Source: an uncultured Pelagibacteraceae bacterium
GTDB lineage: Bacteria > Pseudomonadota > Alphaproteobacteria > Pelagibacterales > Pelagibacteraceae
DNA: 42,160 bases
Direction of reading: 5' to 3'
Assembly (NCBI GenBank): GCA_902524105.1
Contig: CABZCD010000004.1
Span: forward strand, 1-42,160
Shown: positions 1 to 7,343 of the stretch, piece by piece
Numbering within the stretch: position 1 is the first letter of the stretch
Layout of the letters: the number at the start of each line of letters is the position of its first letter
The notes under the pieces: generated by a model
What the model was told of the DNA's origin: nothing
Database searches by the model: none
Seen by the model: only the letters and a program-made list of their open reading frames with translations
Position numbers and translations under genes: made by a program

Positions 1-1526
1 ATAGTTTGTTGTGGAGTAAATGTGCCAGAGTTAACTTCTCCGATATGCTGCCACCATAATTGTGCTAGCTTCGGATAATCTGGTACGTTAACACCTGTTG
101 GTGACCAAACATTTCTGTTTTTTGATCTGTAGAACTCTACAAGTCCACCAAGTTCAGGCGCTCTCTTAGTAAAGTGTTTGTGATTAATCGTACTTTTTCT
201 CACAAATGTTATACCAACATCAGCTTTTTTAAGAGAAACTGTTTTTGAAACAGCAAATTGTGCATACAGCCATGCAGCTTTTCTTCTCTCAACATCAGTA
301 GACTTAAATAAAGTCCAAGATCCGACATCTTGATATCCAAGCTTCATACCTTGTTCCCAATAAGGACCTTTTGGTGAAGGACCCATTCTCCATAATGGCA
401 TACCGTTTGCATCAACAACTTTATTATTAGGATTTTTTCCTACTAAAGATGCTGTGAAAGCAGTGTACCAGAAAATTTGCTGAGCAACGTTTCCTGAAGA
501 TAATGATGGTAGAGACTGATAGAAGTCCATAGCAGCAGCTCCTGGAGGTGCGTACTGTCTTAACCACTCATCCCATTTTCTGATTGCATATACTGCAGCT
601 GGACCATTTGTAGCTCCACCTCTTGATACATTCGCACCAACTGGATTACAAGAACCTGGTTCCATTCTTATTCCCCACTCATCTACTGGAACTCCATTAG
701 GTAGTCCTTTACTTCCTGCACCTGCCATTGATAACCAGGCATCTGTCATTCTCCAACCTAAGTCGGGAGCTCTTTTACCATAGTCCATGTGGCCGTATAT
801 TCTTACACCGTCAATTTCTTTAACATCCTCTGAAAAGAATTTAGCTATATCTTCATAGGCAGACCAGTTTACTGGAACACCTAAATCATAACCATATTTT
901 TTCTTAAATGCTTTTTGGATTTCTGGTCTATCAAACCAATCTTTTCTGAACCAATAAAGGTTAGCAAATTGTTGGTCTGGAAGTTGATAAAGATTTCCAT
1001 CAGGACCTGTAGTAAATTGAAGTCCTATGAAGTCATCTAAATCCAACATTGGATTAGTGACAGCTTTACCCTCACCTTTCATCCACTCGGTTAAATTTAC
1101 AGCTTGTTGCATACGCGCGTGCGTACCAATTAAGTCTGAGTCGTTCACATACGCATCGTAAATACTTACGTTCGTTTGCATTTGTGTTTGAACAGCCATT
1201 ACAACATCACCTTCTCCGATGATTTGGTGTTGTACTTTAATGCCAGTTATCTCTTCAAAAGCTTTTGTAAGAGTTTTTGACTCATACACATGGGTAGGTA
1301 TTCCTTCAGATACTACTTTTAAAGACATTCCTTTGAATGGCTTAGCAGCATCGTGGAACCATTGTAGCTCTTTTTCTCTATCTTTTGGAGATAGAACTGA
1401 AAGACTAAATTCCCCATTAGACCATTTCTTAATTGCAGCCATATGACCGTCTGCAAATGCAGAAGAAATAGTTACGATTGAAAATGATACAGCAACAGCT
1501 ATTATTGTTTTCAATGTTTTAAACAT
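1..1526 (-). CDS. glpV: Glycerol-type ABC transporter substrate-binding protein, GlpV-like (3' end outside window)
   Basis: This gene is absent from the ORF track because its frame runs off the left edge. The frame is open from an ATG at 1526 to base 1, about 508 codons. An N-terminal signal peptide is visible (hydrophobic core, then a cleavage-like SSAFA/DG at about residue 25). The mature part contains PFKGM, YQLPDQQFANLYWFRKDWF and KKYGYDLGVPVNWSAYED, which I recognise from the large (about 570 aa) periplasmic binding proteins of the rhizobial glpSTPQUV glycerol importer. The start is supported by a strong ribosome-binding sequence, GAGGGG, 6-7 bases upstream. It follows glpK on the same strand after a 100-bp gap, so imported glycerol would be phosphorylated by its neighbour. 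The permease and ATPase genes would be expected to the left of the window. Glycerol specificity is inferred from the family and the glpK linkage; a different polyol remains possible. Confidence 0.85.
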   Translation of the reverse strand, partial: MFKTLKTIIAVAVSFSIVTISSAFADGHMAAIKKWSNGEFSLSVLSPKDREKELQWFHDAAKPFKGMSLKVVSEGIPTHVYESKTLTKAFEEITGIKVQHQIIGEGDVVMAVQTQMQTNVSIYDAYVNDSDLIGTHARMQQAVNLTEWMKGEGKAVTNPMLDLDDFIGLQFTTGPDGNLYQLPDQQFANLYWFRKDWFDRPEIQKAFKKKYGYDLGVPVNWSAYEDIAKFFSEDVKEIDGVRIYGHMDYGKRAPDLGWRMTDAWLSMAGAGSKGLPNGVPVDEWGIRMEPGSCNPVGANVSRGGATNGPAAVYAIRKWDEWLRQYAPPGAAAMDFYQSLPSLSSGNVAQQIFWYTAFTASLVGKNPNNKVVDANGMPLWRMGPSPKGPYWEQGMKLGYQDVGSWTLFKSTDVERRKAAWLYAQFAVSKTVSLKKADVGITFVRKSTINHKHFTKRAPELGGLVEFYRSKNRNVWSPTGVNVPDYPKLAQLWWQHIGEVNSGTFTPQQT

Positions 1527-1626
1527 TAATTCCCCTCTGTTGTTTGTTATTTTTAATTATTGAAACAAAATAGAACCATATTGTACAGACTTAATTCTTA
1601 AAAAAAAAATACAACTTGAAATTGTT
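1527..1626 (-). promoter_or_regulatory. glpK-glpV intergenic region with possible promoter
   Basis: This 100-bp gap is the largest inside the nadK-to-glpV run. On the minus strand it holds a -10-like TACAAT at 1585-1580, but only a run of T in the place of a -35 box. The GAGGGG ribosome-binding sequence for the binding protein lies at its end. No stem-loop was seen. Binding-protein genes are often made in excess of their neighbours, so a separate promoter here is reasonable, but the evidence is weak. Confidence 0.3.
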
Positions 1627-3108
1627 TTAATTAATGAGAGCTCTTTTTATAGCTTTAGACCAACCTAATAAAAGTGTTTTTCTATTATTATTTTTCATTT
1701 TTGGAGTAAATTTTTTTTCTAAACTCCAATTTTTTGAAATATCTTTTAAAGATTTATAAATTCCAATTTTAAGACCAGCCATAAATGCCGCACCCAATGC
1801 GGTAGTTTCATGAACTTTAGGTCTATAAACTTTGACGTTAACTATATCTGATAAAAATTGTGAGAACCAATTATTCATGACCATTCCTCCATCTACTTTT
1901 ACCATTCTTGGTCGCAAACCATCATGTTTCATTGCTTCAAATAAATCATATGTCTGATATGCTACTGACTCTACAGTGGCTCTAACTATTTCCTTTGGAC
2001 CTGTATCTCTTGTTAATCCACTTAAAACTCCTCTTGAATTTTGGTTCCAATATGGTGCACCCATACCTGTAAAAGCTGGAACTAAATAGACATCCTTGTT
2101 GTCATTTAAAGACTTTAAAATTTTTTCAGTTTCATAAGCTTTTTTAAAGAATTTCATTCGATCTCTTAACCACTGAACACCAGCTCCTGCAATAAAAATA
2201 GATCCCTCCATTGCATAAGTAGTTTTTCCGTTAATTCTATATCCAATTGTAGTGAGTAATCTATTTTTAGAATAGATCTTTTTTTGACCTGTATTTAATA
2301 ATACAAATGCACCTGTTCCATAAGTGCTCTTCAATGAGCCTGGTTCAAAACAGCATTGACCTATTGATGCAGACTGTTGGTCACCAACAACTCCAGTTAT
2401 CGGAATTGATTTACCTGTAATTGATTGATGTGTTGAACCATAATCATCTGCACAATTTTTTACCTCAGGAAGAATATGTTTTTTAATTTTTAAAATATTT
2501 AATATTGTATCATCCCATTTATTTGAAGTTATATTAAAAATCATAGTTCTACTTGCATTTGTTGCATCTGTTGCATGGATCTTGCCTTTAGTTAATCTCC
2601 AAATTAAGAAGCTATCAATTGTTCCAAAAAGAAGTTGTTTTTTGTTCATTAATTTTCTAGCTAATGCTACATTATCTAATATCCATTTTATTTTCGTACC
2701 TGAAAAATATGAGTCAATTGGCAGGCCTGTTTTATTAAAAATAAGAGTTTCTTTGTTTTGTTTTTTTAACTTTTTACAATATTCAGCTTGTCTACGATCC
2801 TGCCAGACTATAGCTTTATAAACTGTTTTACCGGTTTTTTTATCCCATAAGACTGTTGTTTCTCTTTGGTTGGTAATTCCAATTGTCAAAATTTCACCAC
2901 GTAATTTTTTTGCCTTTGCAATTACATCTTTTAAGACTTTTTTTGTGGTATTCCAAATTTCTTCTGGGTTATGCTCTACCCATCCACTTTTTGGAAAATA
3001 TTGTGTGAATTCTTTTTGAGAAGAAAAAACTGGCTTACCTTTTAAATCAAATAGTATCGCTCTATTTGAAGTAGTTCCAGCATCTATAGAAATAATAAAT
3101 TTTCTCAT
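1627..3108 (-). CDS. glpK: Glycerol kinase
   Basis: This enzyme phosphorylates glycerol with ATP to give sn-glycerol 3-phosphate in the cytoplasm. It has 493 aa, the usual length for GlpK of the FGGY kinase family. Visible motifs are the N-terminal phosphate-binding IDAGTTSNRAILFD (residues about 7-20), TNQRET (about 80), WQDRR (about 103), the mid-protein GVVGDQQSASIGQ and YGTGAF (about 245-270), PAFTGMGAPYW (about 345) and the C-terminal KVDGGMVMNNWFSQF signature (about 400). The ATG at 3108 lies two bases after the stop of the SHOCT gene, so it is co-transcribed with gpsA and others upstream. The gene is followed by the glpV-like binding protein. Together with gpsA this makes a compact glycerol/glycerol-3-phosphate module. 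No glpD is visible here; it may lie outside the window. Confidence 0.96.
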   Translation of the reverse strand: MRKFIISIDAGTTSNRAILFDLKGKPVFSSQKEFTQYFPKSGWVEHNPEEIWNTTKKVLKDVIAKAKKLRGEILTIGITNQRETTVLWDKKTGKTVYKAIVWQDRRQAEYCKKLKKQNKETLIFNKTGLPIDSYFSGTKIKWILDNVALARKLMNKKQLLFGTIDSFLIWRLTKGKIHATDATNASRTMIFNITSNKWDDTILNILKIKKHILPEVKNCADDYGSTHQSITGKSIPITGVVGDQQSASIGQCCFEPGSLKSTYGTGAFVLLNTGQKKIYSKNRLLTTIGYRINGKTTYAMEGSIFIAGAGVQWLRDRMKFFKKAYETEKILKSLNDNKDVYLVPAFTGMGAPYWNQNSRGVLSGLTRDTGPKEIVRATVESVAYQTYDLFEAMKHDGLRPRMVKVDGGMVMNNWFSQFLSDIVNVKVYRPKVHETTALGAAFMAGLKIGIYKSLKDISKNWSLEKKFTPKMKNNNRKTLLLGWSKAIKRALIN

Positions 3109-3110
3109 AC

Positions 3111-3302
3111 TTATTTATTTAAAATTTTTTTTTTTTCTTTTTCATATTCATATCCACTTATTAAACCAGACTTGTATTGATCCTGTAAAGATTTTAGTTG
3201 ATCAGAAATGTTAGTTGTTTCTTTTAAGTTTTGACTGTCGTTTGCGTAAGAAAAAGTGGATACTAAAATATTTAAAATTAAAAATATTAAAATCTTTTTC
3301 AC
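3111..3302 (-). CDS. Small secreted or membrane-anchored SHOCT-domain protein
   Basis: The ORF track starts this gene at 3317, but a GTG at 3302 forms a GTGA 4-bp overlap with the gpsA stop. From there the protein begins MKKILIFLILNILVSTFSYA, a clean signal peptide or membrane anchor. I therefore prefer 63 aa (GTG start) to 68 aa. The mature part, about 43 residues, ends in LKSLQDQYKSGLISGYEYEKEKKKILNK, which matches the short C-terminal oligomerisation helix pair known as SHOCT (pattern L..L...G.I...E.e..K..lL). The biochemical role is unknown. It sits between gpsA and glpK with almost no spacing, so it is surely co-expressed with them. A role in glycerol uptake is speculation. Confidence 0.75.
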   Translation of the reverse strand: MKKILIFLILNILVSTFSYANDSQNLKETTNISDQLKSLQDQYKSGLISGYEYEKEKKKILNK

Positions 3303-4345
3303 CCGAATAACTCCCATTTAAGTTCAAGTTTTTTATCCTCTACAATAGCATTGATCATACTAAGCATTAAAGGTAATTTTTTTTCATCAAAATCCTCATT
3401 AACTTTTTTTGCAATTTCTTTTGCCAAATCAGCTCCCTCAACTGTAACATTTTCCATTTTTGTTTTTTTTGCCTCTGAAAATGTTAAGCCTTCCCCAATA
3501 TAAGCTCCCATTTTAGCATTTCTTCCACCACCAGTACTAACATATAAATCACCTAAACCTGCTAAGCCTTTTACTGTTTCTTTTTTTCCTTTTAAATGTT
3601 CAACAAATACTTCCATTTCATGTATCGATTGTTTAATTAATGCTGAGGATGTGTTTAAATAATTTTTCTCTCTTACATCATTCGAAATATCTTTACCGCA
3701 CAAACCTTTTGCTGAGCCAACCGCCATAGAAAATATATTTTTGATAGCAGCAGAAACCTCTACGCCATTTAAATCGTCAGAAAAAGACGTGTGGTAATAA
3801 TTTGTATTTAACATTTTAGCAATTTTTTTCGCGGTTTTTATATCTTCATTAGCAATTACAACACTACTATGAACCCTGTTGGCTAATCCAGAGGCAAGAC
3901 AAGGGCCACCTACGGCTGAAATGTTAATTTTATTAATACCTTTATCAGCCAATAATCTTTTAAGCTTATCAACTAATAACTCGTAATTATTATTGTAAAT
4001 GCTCAAACCTTTTGTGAGCATAAGTATATCAGGTATTTTTTTGTTTTTATAAATTATACTTAATTGTTCAGAAACCCATTCAATTCCTTTTGAACTTATT
4101 CCTAAAACGATTAAATCGACTTCGATATTTAATAAGTTATTCAAATTTTCAAATTTATGTACTGCAACTTTTTTATCTATTTTTATGTTTAATCCAGGAT
4201 GAAGATTGTCGTTACTTTTTAAATTATCGATAAAATCATTTTCTAAGTGCGTTCCAACTATATTGACCTCATGTTTGTTGTCTAAGCATGGTAAAGAAAA
4301 AGCTGTTCCCATCGCACCAGCACCGATTATAATAATTTTTGACAT
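3299..4345 (-). CDS. gpsA: Glycerol-3-phosphate dehydrogenase [NAD(P)+]
   Basis: This cytoplasmic enzyme interconverts dihydroxyacetone phosphate and sn-glycerol 3-phosphate, supplying the phospholipid backbone. It has 348 aa; family members are usually 320-350. The dinucleotide-binding loop GAGAMGTAFSLPCL is at residues 8-21. The family's catalytic lysine region appears as VEVSAAIKNIFSMAVG, and GLAGLGDLYVSTGGGRNAKMG corresponds to the conserved substrate-binding block (usually GLGDL.lTC...RN...G). The ATG at 4345 follows the trkH stop after two bases, and the end overlaps the SHOCT gene by 4 bp. The protein seems more divergent than typical GpsA, with TGG where TC is common. Next to glpK and a glycerol-type binding protein it could also run in the oxidative direction, feeding glycerol carbon into triose phosphate. 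That direction is inference. Confidence 0.9.
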   Translation of the reverse strand: MSKIIIIGAGAMGTAFSLPCLDNKHEVNIVGTHLENDFIDNLKSNDNLHPGLNIKIDKKVAVHKFENLNNLLNIEVDLIVLGISSKGIEWVSEQLSIIYKNKKIPDILMLTKGLSIYNNNYELLVDKLKRLLADKGINKINISAVGGPCLASGLANRVHSSVVIANEDIKTAKKIAKMLNTNYYHTSFSDDLNGVEVSAAIKNIFSMAVGSAKGLCGKDISNDVREKNYLNTSSALIKQSIHEMEVFVEHLKGKKETVKGLAGLGDLYVSTGGGRNAKMGAYIGEGLTFSEAKKTKMENVTVEGADLAKEIAKKVNEDFDEKKLPLMLSMINAIVEDKKLELKWELFG

Positions 4346-4347
4346 AT

Positions 4348-5760
4348 TTATTCTTTAATAAAAAGTTTTTTGAACAATATAAGCACTGATATTAACTCAA
4401 TTTTTCCAATTATCATAAATATTATTAAAAATAATTTTGTACTATTTAAAAGATTAGAAAAATTGATATCACTTACTCCATATAATGATGAGTTGGTCGT
4501 ATTGGTAAGAGTTAATATAGATAATTTAAATGAATTTTCAAAATTTATATTATCAAGGACAAGTACGCTTGATAAAATAAAAATTCCTATAAAAAAAGAT
4601 ATAAATATTAAAAAAGATAAATTTACAGTTTGATTATCAATTTTTTTTTCTGAATAAAAAATAGTATTATTAAAAACGTTATTTGGTCTTACAAGCCTTA
4701 TTATCTCTGCTGCTGCTGTCTTAATTAAAATGTAAACCCTTATAAATTTGATGCCTGACGAATTTGAAATTAAAGTTCCTCCCATTGCACATAATAATAT
4801 AAAAATAATTGTCCCATCAATTTTTTTCGTGAAGGATATACCGGAATTACTTATGCTTGTAATAATATTAATGATGATATCACTAATTTTAATGTTGCCG
4901 ATAGAATAAAACAGTATGAGTGACAAAGCCAATATAAAAACTATTAAAAATATATCTTCTTGATGATTATTAATAATTTTTTTCTTGCTATAAAAATTGA
5001 AAATAAAAAAAATATTTAAAGTTGGTATTAAAAGAACAATCGCAAGAATATAATGATTATCTTTAAGAAAGATTTGACTTAAACTATTTGAAGGTAAGAA
5101 ACCTCCATTTGAAATTATGGACATTGAAAGATTTAAAGAATTAAATAACCTTACGTTCCCTATATTGAGAATAATAAATATTAGCAGTGTTAGTAAAGAA
5201 TAAACTAAGAATATTTGCAGTATAGCATTTTTAGTATTAGACTTTGAAAAAAATCCCAAGTTTCCAGTATGCACCAAATGATTTAATCTGAAATTATACT
5301 GATTGTTTGAGAAAATAATTATCAAAAAAATAAGAAAATACAAACCACCTATCCATTGCGAAGATGACCTCCATAATATTAATGTAGGATCTAAATACGT
5401 GATATTTTCAAAAATAGAAAAGCCAGTTGAAGTAAGACCAGAGAAACTTTCAAAAATTGAGTCTACAAATGTTATTTGATAATTACTTAAATAGTATGGC
5501 AGAGAAATAAAAAAAGAGGAAAAAGAATATACAAAAATAATTAATAGTAATTGATCATAAAAACTAATTTTTTTTACAGAAGTTTTCCCATAATAGTAAA
5601 AAAATATTCCAGTCACTAAAGTAAGAAAAAAAGTAATTGTATAAGACTCTATACTTAAAAAATAATCAAAATAAGTTGAATAAAGTATGTTCAAAAATGA
5701 AAGTCCTGACAAGGGAAAGATGAAAAAACCCAAATAAAATAAAATAGCTTTATAATTCAT
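4348..5760 (-). CDS. trkH: TrkH-family potassium uptake membrane subunit
   Basis: This polytopic inner-membrane protein has 470 aa, and by eye 8-10 hydrophobic helices cover almost the whole length. The first pore loop, SFSGLTSTGFSIF, and the C-terminal MIIGKIELISVLILF match TrkH/TrkG (usual T-T-G and GRLE blocks). TrkH forms the K+-conducting dimer and is usually gated by the cytosolic subunit TrkA, which is not in this window. Other pore-loop candidates are SNGGFLPS, SNSGISF and TNTTNSSLYG; the last lacks the glycine expected at the filter position (see findings). The gene follows nadK by 10 bp and precedes gpsA by 2 bp, so it belongs to the same transcript. It is very AT-rich with many Ile, Phe and Asn residues. 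Confidence 0.85.
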   Translation of the reverse strand: MNYKAILFYLGFFIFPLSGLSFLNILYSTYFDYFLSIESYTITFFLTLVTGIFFYYYGKTSVKKISFYDQLLLIIFVYSFSSFFISLPYYLSNYQITFVDSIFESFSGLTSTGFSIFENITYLDPTLILWRSSSQWIGGLYFLIFLIIIFSNNQYNFRLNHLVHTGNLGFFSKSNTKNAILQIFLVYSLLTLLIFIILNIGNVRLFNSLNLSMSIISNGGFLPSNSLSQIFLKDNHYILAIVLLIPTLNIFFIFNFYSKKKIINNHQEDIFLIVFILALSLILFYSIGNIKISDIIINIITSISNSGISFTKKIDGTIIFILLCAMGGTLISNSSGIKFIRVYILIKTAAAEIIRLVRPNNVFNNTIFYSEKKIDNQTVNLSFLIFISFFIGIFILSSVLVLDNINFENSFKLSILTLTNTTNSSLYGVSDINFSNLLNSTKLFLIIFMIIGKIELISVLILFKKLFIKE

Positions 5761-5770
5761 TTAAATATTT

Positions 5771-6547
5771 TTATCTATTGGCGCTTTTTTGTCTTTTAAT
5801 TTCACTTTTAATTCTATTTACCAAACTTCTGTTGCTGTCAAATAATAATCTTATTTTAATTTTTGTATTTCGTTTTATCGTGAGACTTTTTACATTTCTT
5901 AGTTCTATGTTGTCGGCTACTGCAGCTATTGGTCTTTTTTTTGAATTTAAATTTTTAATTTTCACAATTGATTTGTTTGAAATGATTTTTCCTTTCCATC
6001 TTCTAGGTCTAAAAGGGCTTATAGGAGTTATGGCTAACTTTCCAGAATTCAATGATAAAACGGGGCCATGAACTGATAAATTATAAGCTGTGCTTCCAGC
6101 AGGTGTTGATACAAGCACTCCATCACCTATAAGTTTTTTTATAACCTGTTTTTGTCCGATAGAAATATTTAGTGAGGCAGTCTGTTTACTTTGTCTAAAA
6201 ATAGAAATTTCATTTATTGCTATTAAATGTTTTTTCATACCTTTTCCGTATGAGCAATTTACAGATAAACTATTTATAGTAGTTTTTTTTGACTTCATTA
6301 TTTTACGTTCTAAAAGATTAATATTTGAATTGTTCATTAAAAATCCATACGAACCACAATTTACACCATAGAATGGTTTGTTAAATTTGTAATATCTTTT
6401 TAAGTTTTTCAACATAAAGCCATCTCCACCGAAAACCACAATGTTAGATGCTTTAAAAGGGGAAAAATTTTTAAACTTCTTTGACAATTTTTTCTTAAAG
6501 TTTTGTGATTTTTTATTTTTATCAAAGATAAAATGAAATTTTGTCAT
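5771..6547 (-). CDS. nadK: NAD kinase
   Basis: NAD kinase phosphorylates NAD+ at the 2' position of the adenosine ribose to make NADP+. The protein has 258 aa, typical for short alphaproteobacterial NadK. The diagnostic GGDG is at residues 40-43, GVNCGSYGFL at about 61-70 (family GxNxGxLGFL), the NE catalytic/binding pair at 112-113 (INEISIFR), and the GDGVLVSTPAGSTAYNLS nucleotide-binding block follows. The ATG at 6547 lies only 5 bp downstream of a 56-bp copy of the tRNA-Leu 3' end. Before the neighbouring element inserted, the gene therefore probably followed that tRNA directly. It heads the nadK-trkH-gpsA-SHOCT-glpK run, so whatever transcribes through the element may now drive all of these genes. 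Confidence 0.95.
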   Translation of the reverse strand: MTKFHFIFDKNKKSQNFKKKLSKKFKNFSPFKASNIVVFGGDGFMLKNLKRYYKFNKPFYGVNCGSYGFLMNNSNINLLERKIMKSKKTTINSLSVNCSYGKGMKKHLIAINEISIFRQSKQTASLNISIGQKQVIKKLIGDGVLVSTPAGSTAYNLSVHGPVLSLNSGKLAITPISPFRPRRWKGKIISNKSIVKIKNLNSKKRPIAAVADNIELRNVKSLTIKRNTKIKIRLLFDSNRSLVNRIKSEIKRQKSANR

Positions 6548-6552
6548 ATTAA

Positions 6553-6608
6553 TGGTGCCCTCGGCCAGACTCGAACTGGCACTCCCAAAAGGGCAAGGAT
6601 TTTAAGTC
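6553..6608 (-). repeat. Partial tRNA-Leu copy: distal attachment-site repeat of the integrated element
   Basis: These 56 bp are identical to 7344-7399, the 3' portion of tRNA-Leu(UAA) from the anticodon stem-loop to the CCA end. The match stops at both ends (6552 against 7343, 6609 against 7400). The copy lacks the 5' acceptor strand and D arm, so it cannot be a functional tRNA. A perfect direct repeat of a tRNA 3' end on both sides of a short segment is the classic footprint of tyrosine-recombinase integration. The offset between copies is 791 bp. Confidence 0.93.
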
Positions 6609-6666
6609 TCTTTCCCTTTTATTAATGTTGATATCTTTAAATTTTTTCATCCACTTTCTTTCAATG

Positions 6667-6695
6667 TGCACTAATAGCACAAATAATGCACTTAT
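6667..6695. repeat. Three imperfect 9-bp repeats near the distal att repeat
   Basis: TGCACTAAT (6667-6675), AGCACAAAT (6676-6684) and TGCACTTAT (6687-6695) follow the pattern WGCACWWAT in tandem, with 0 and 2 bp between units. They lie 59 bp inside the distal att repeat, just after the stop of the HTH gene. Short repeats at this distance from a core site resemble arm-type integrase sites. The segment could equally form a small GTGC...GCAC hairpin. Confidence 0.4.
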
Positions 6696-6701
6696 TCATT
6701 T

Positions 6702-7292
6702 TCAACAATAATCAGGATAATACTCAGCTTTAACCTTATAAATACCCTTTATTTTTTTAGTATTAATTTTTTCATATCCTTTAATTACTTCTAAATTAAA
6801 TGGATTGACTATTGAAAAATCAAATACTTTATTATTAACAAAGTATCCTACTAGAAGTTTGTTATCATAATCAATAATGCTACTACCAACGGACCTCATT
6901 TGTTTACTAATATCAATCTTCTCTTCATCATACAGTAAAATTTGACCATCATTATAAACATTGGACTGATTTATAATTGCTACAGTAAATTTATTATTAT
7001 ATTCATATGGAATACTAATTTTTCTTTGTTTATTTATAGAAATTTGTTTCACTTCAAAATTATTATCTAATGTCTTGGTAATATTTATTGTTGAAGACTT
7101 ACTTCCAAATAATATTTCTGATGGATTGCATTTTAAAATTTTAGAGAGTTCAACAGCATTTATTGAGCTGATTTCTCTATTATTTTTAATCCATCTATTA
7201 ACAGTGGCTGGGTCCCTCCCCAACTTTTTTGCAAGCTGAGCCTGACTCATGTTTAAATCAAATAATTTTTCTCTCAGGAAATTTCTTGACAT
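6702..7292 (-). CDS. HTH repressor-like protein of the integrated element
   Basis: This 196-aa protein is predicted to bind DNA. Residues about 12-62 form a Cro/C1-type helix-turn-helix (MSQAQLAKKLGRDPATVNRW and then LSKILKCNPSEILFG), the domain order of phage repressors and XRE regulators. The C-terminal 120 residues include YNDGQILLYDEEK, VGYFVNNKVFDFSIVNPFN and a KGIYKVKAEYYPDY end. They resemble the beta-rich C-terminal half of C1-like repressors, but I cannot identify the Ser/Lys peptidase pair of the S24 family. The -10 box is 14 bases before the ATG, so the leader is only about 7 nt and no Shine-Dalgarno is visible, recalling near-leaderless phage repressor mRNAs. It is the only gene in the element and probably autoregulates through the 7305-7323 palindrome. 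Target genes are unknown. Confidence 0.8.
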   Translation of the reverse strand: MSRNFLREKLFDLNMSQAQLAKKLGRDPATVNRWIKNNREISSINAVELSKILKCNPSEILFGSKSSTINITKTLDNNFEVKQISINKQRKISIPYEYNNKFTVAIINQSNVYNDGQILLYDEEKIDISKQMRSVGSSIIDYDNKLLVGYFVNNKVFDFSIVNPFNLEVIKGYEKINTKKIKGIYKVKAEYYPDYC

Positions 7293-7315
7293 ATAATCAA
7301 TTTAAATTGTATAAT
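7286..7315 (+). promoter_or_regulatory. Opposing plus-strand promoter-like sequence
   Basis: TTGACA (7286-7291, overlapping the HTH start codon), an 18-bp spacer and TATAAT (7310-7315) form a second near-consensus promoter facing the opposite way across the same palindrome. In lambda-like phages such an arrangement would drive the early or cro-side genes. Here it would run within about 22 bp into the tRNA-Leu gene in antisense, so its original target appears to be lost. Confidence 0.45.
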
Positions 7316-7323
7316 ATACAATT
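7305..7323. promoter_or_regulatory. 19-bp perfect palindrome, predicted repressor operator
   Basis: AATTGTATA-A-TATACAATT is a perfect 9-bp inverted repeat around a single central base, 13 bp upstream of the HTH gene's ATG. It covers the -10 box of the gene's predicted promoter on the minus strand and the -10 box of a plus-strand promoter. That is the expected place for an autoregulatory operator. Binding by the adjacent HTH protein is inference. Confidence 0.7.
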
Positions 7324-7333
7324 AGATTGTCAA
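7306..7333 (-). promoter_or_regulatory. Predicted sigma-70 promoter of the HTH repressor gene
   Basis: On the minus strand there is a consensus -35 TTGACA (7333-7328), a 16-bp spacer and a -10 TACAAT (7311-7306). This places the start of transcription near 7299, about seven bases before the ATG. The promoter is much closer to consensus than anything else found between genes here. Reading on, it would pass the distal att repeat into nadK. Confidence 0.65.
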
Positions 7334-7343
7334 GATGTTTTTG

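Noticed and set aside
6553-6608. A second tRNA-Leu gene or tRNA pseudogene produced by gene duplication
   Set aside because: The copy has only the 3' part of the tRNA, stops sharply at the anticodon stem, is 100% identical and is in the same orientation. That fits a recombinase attachment repeat better than a decayed duplicate.
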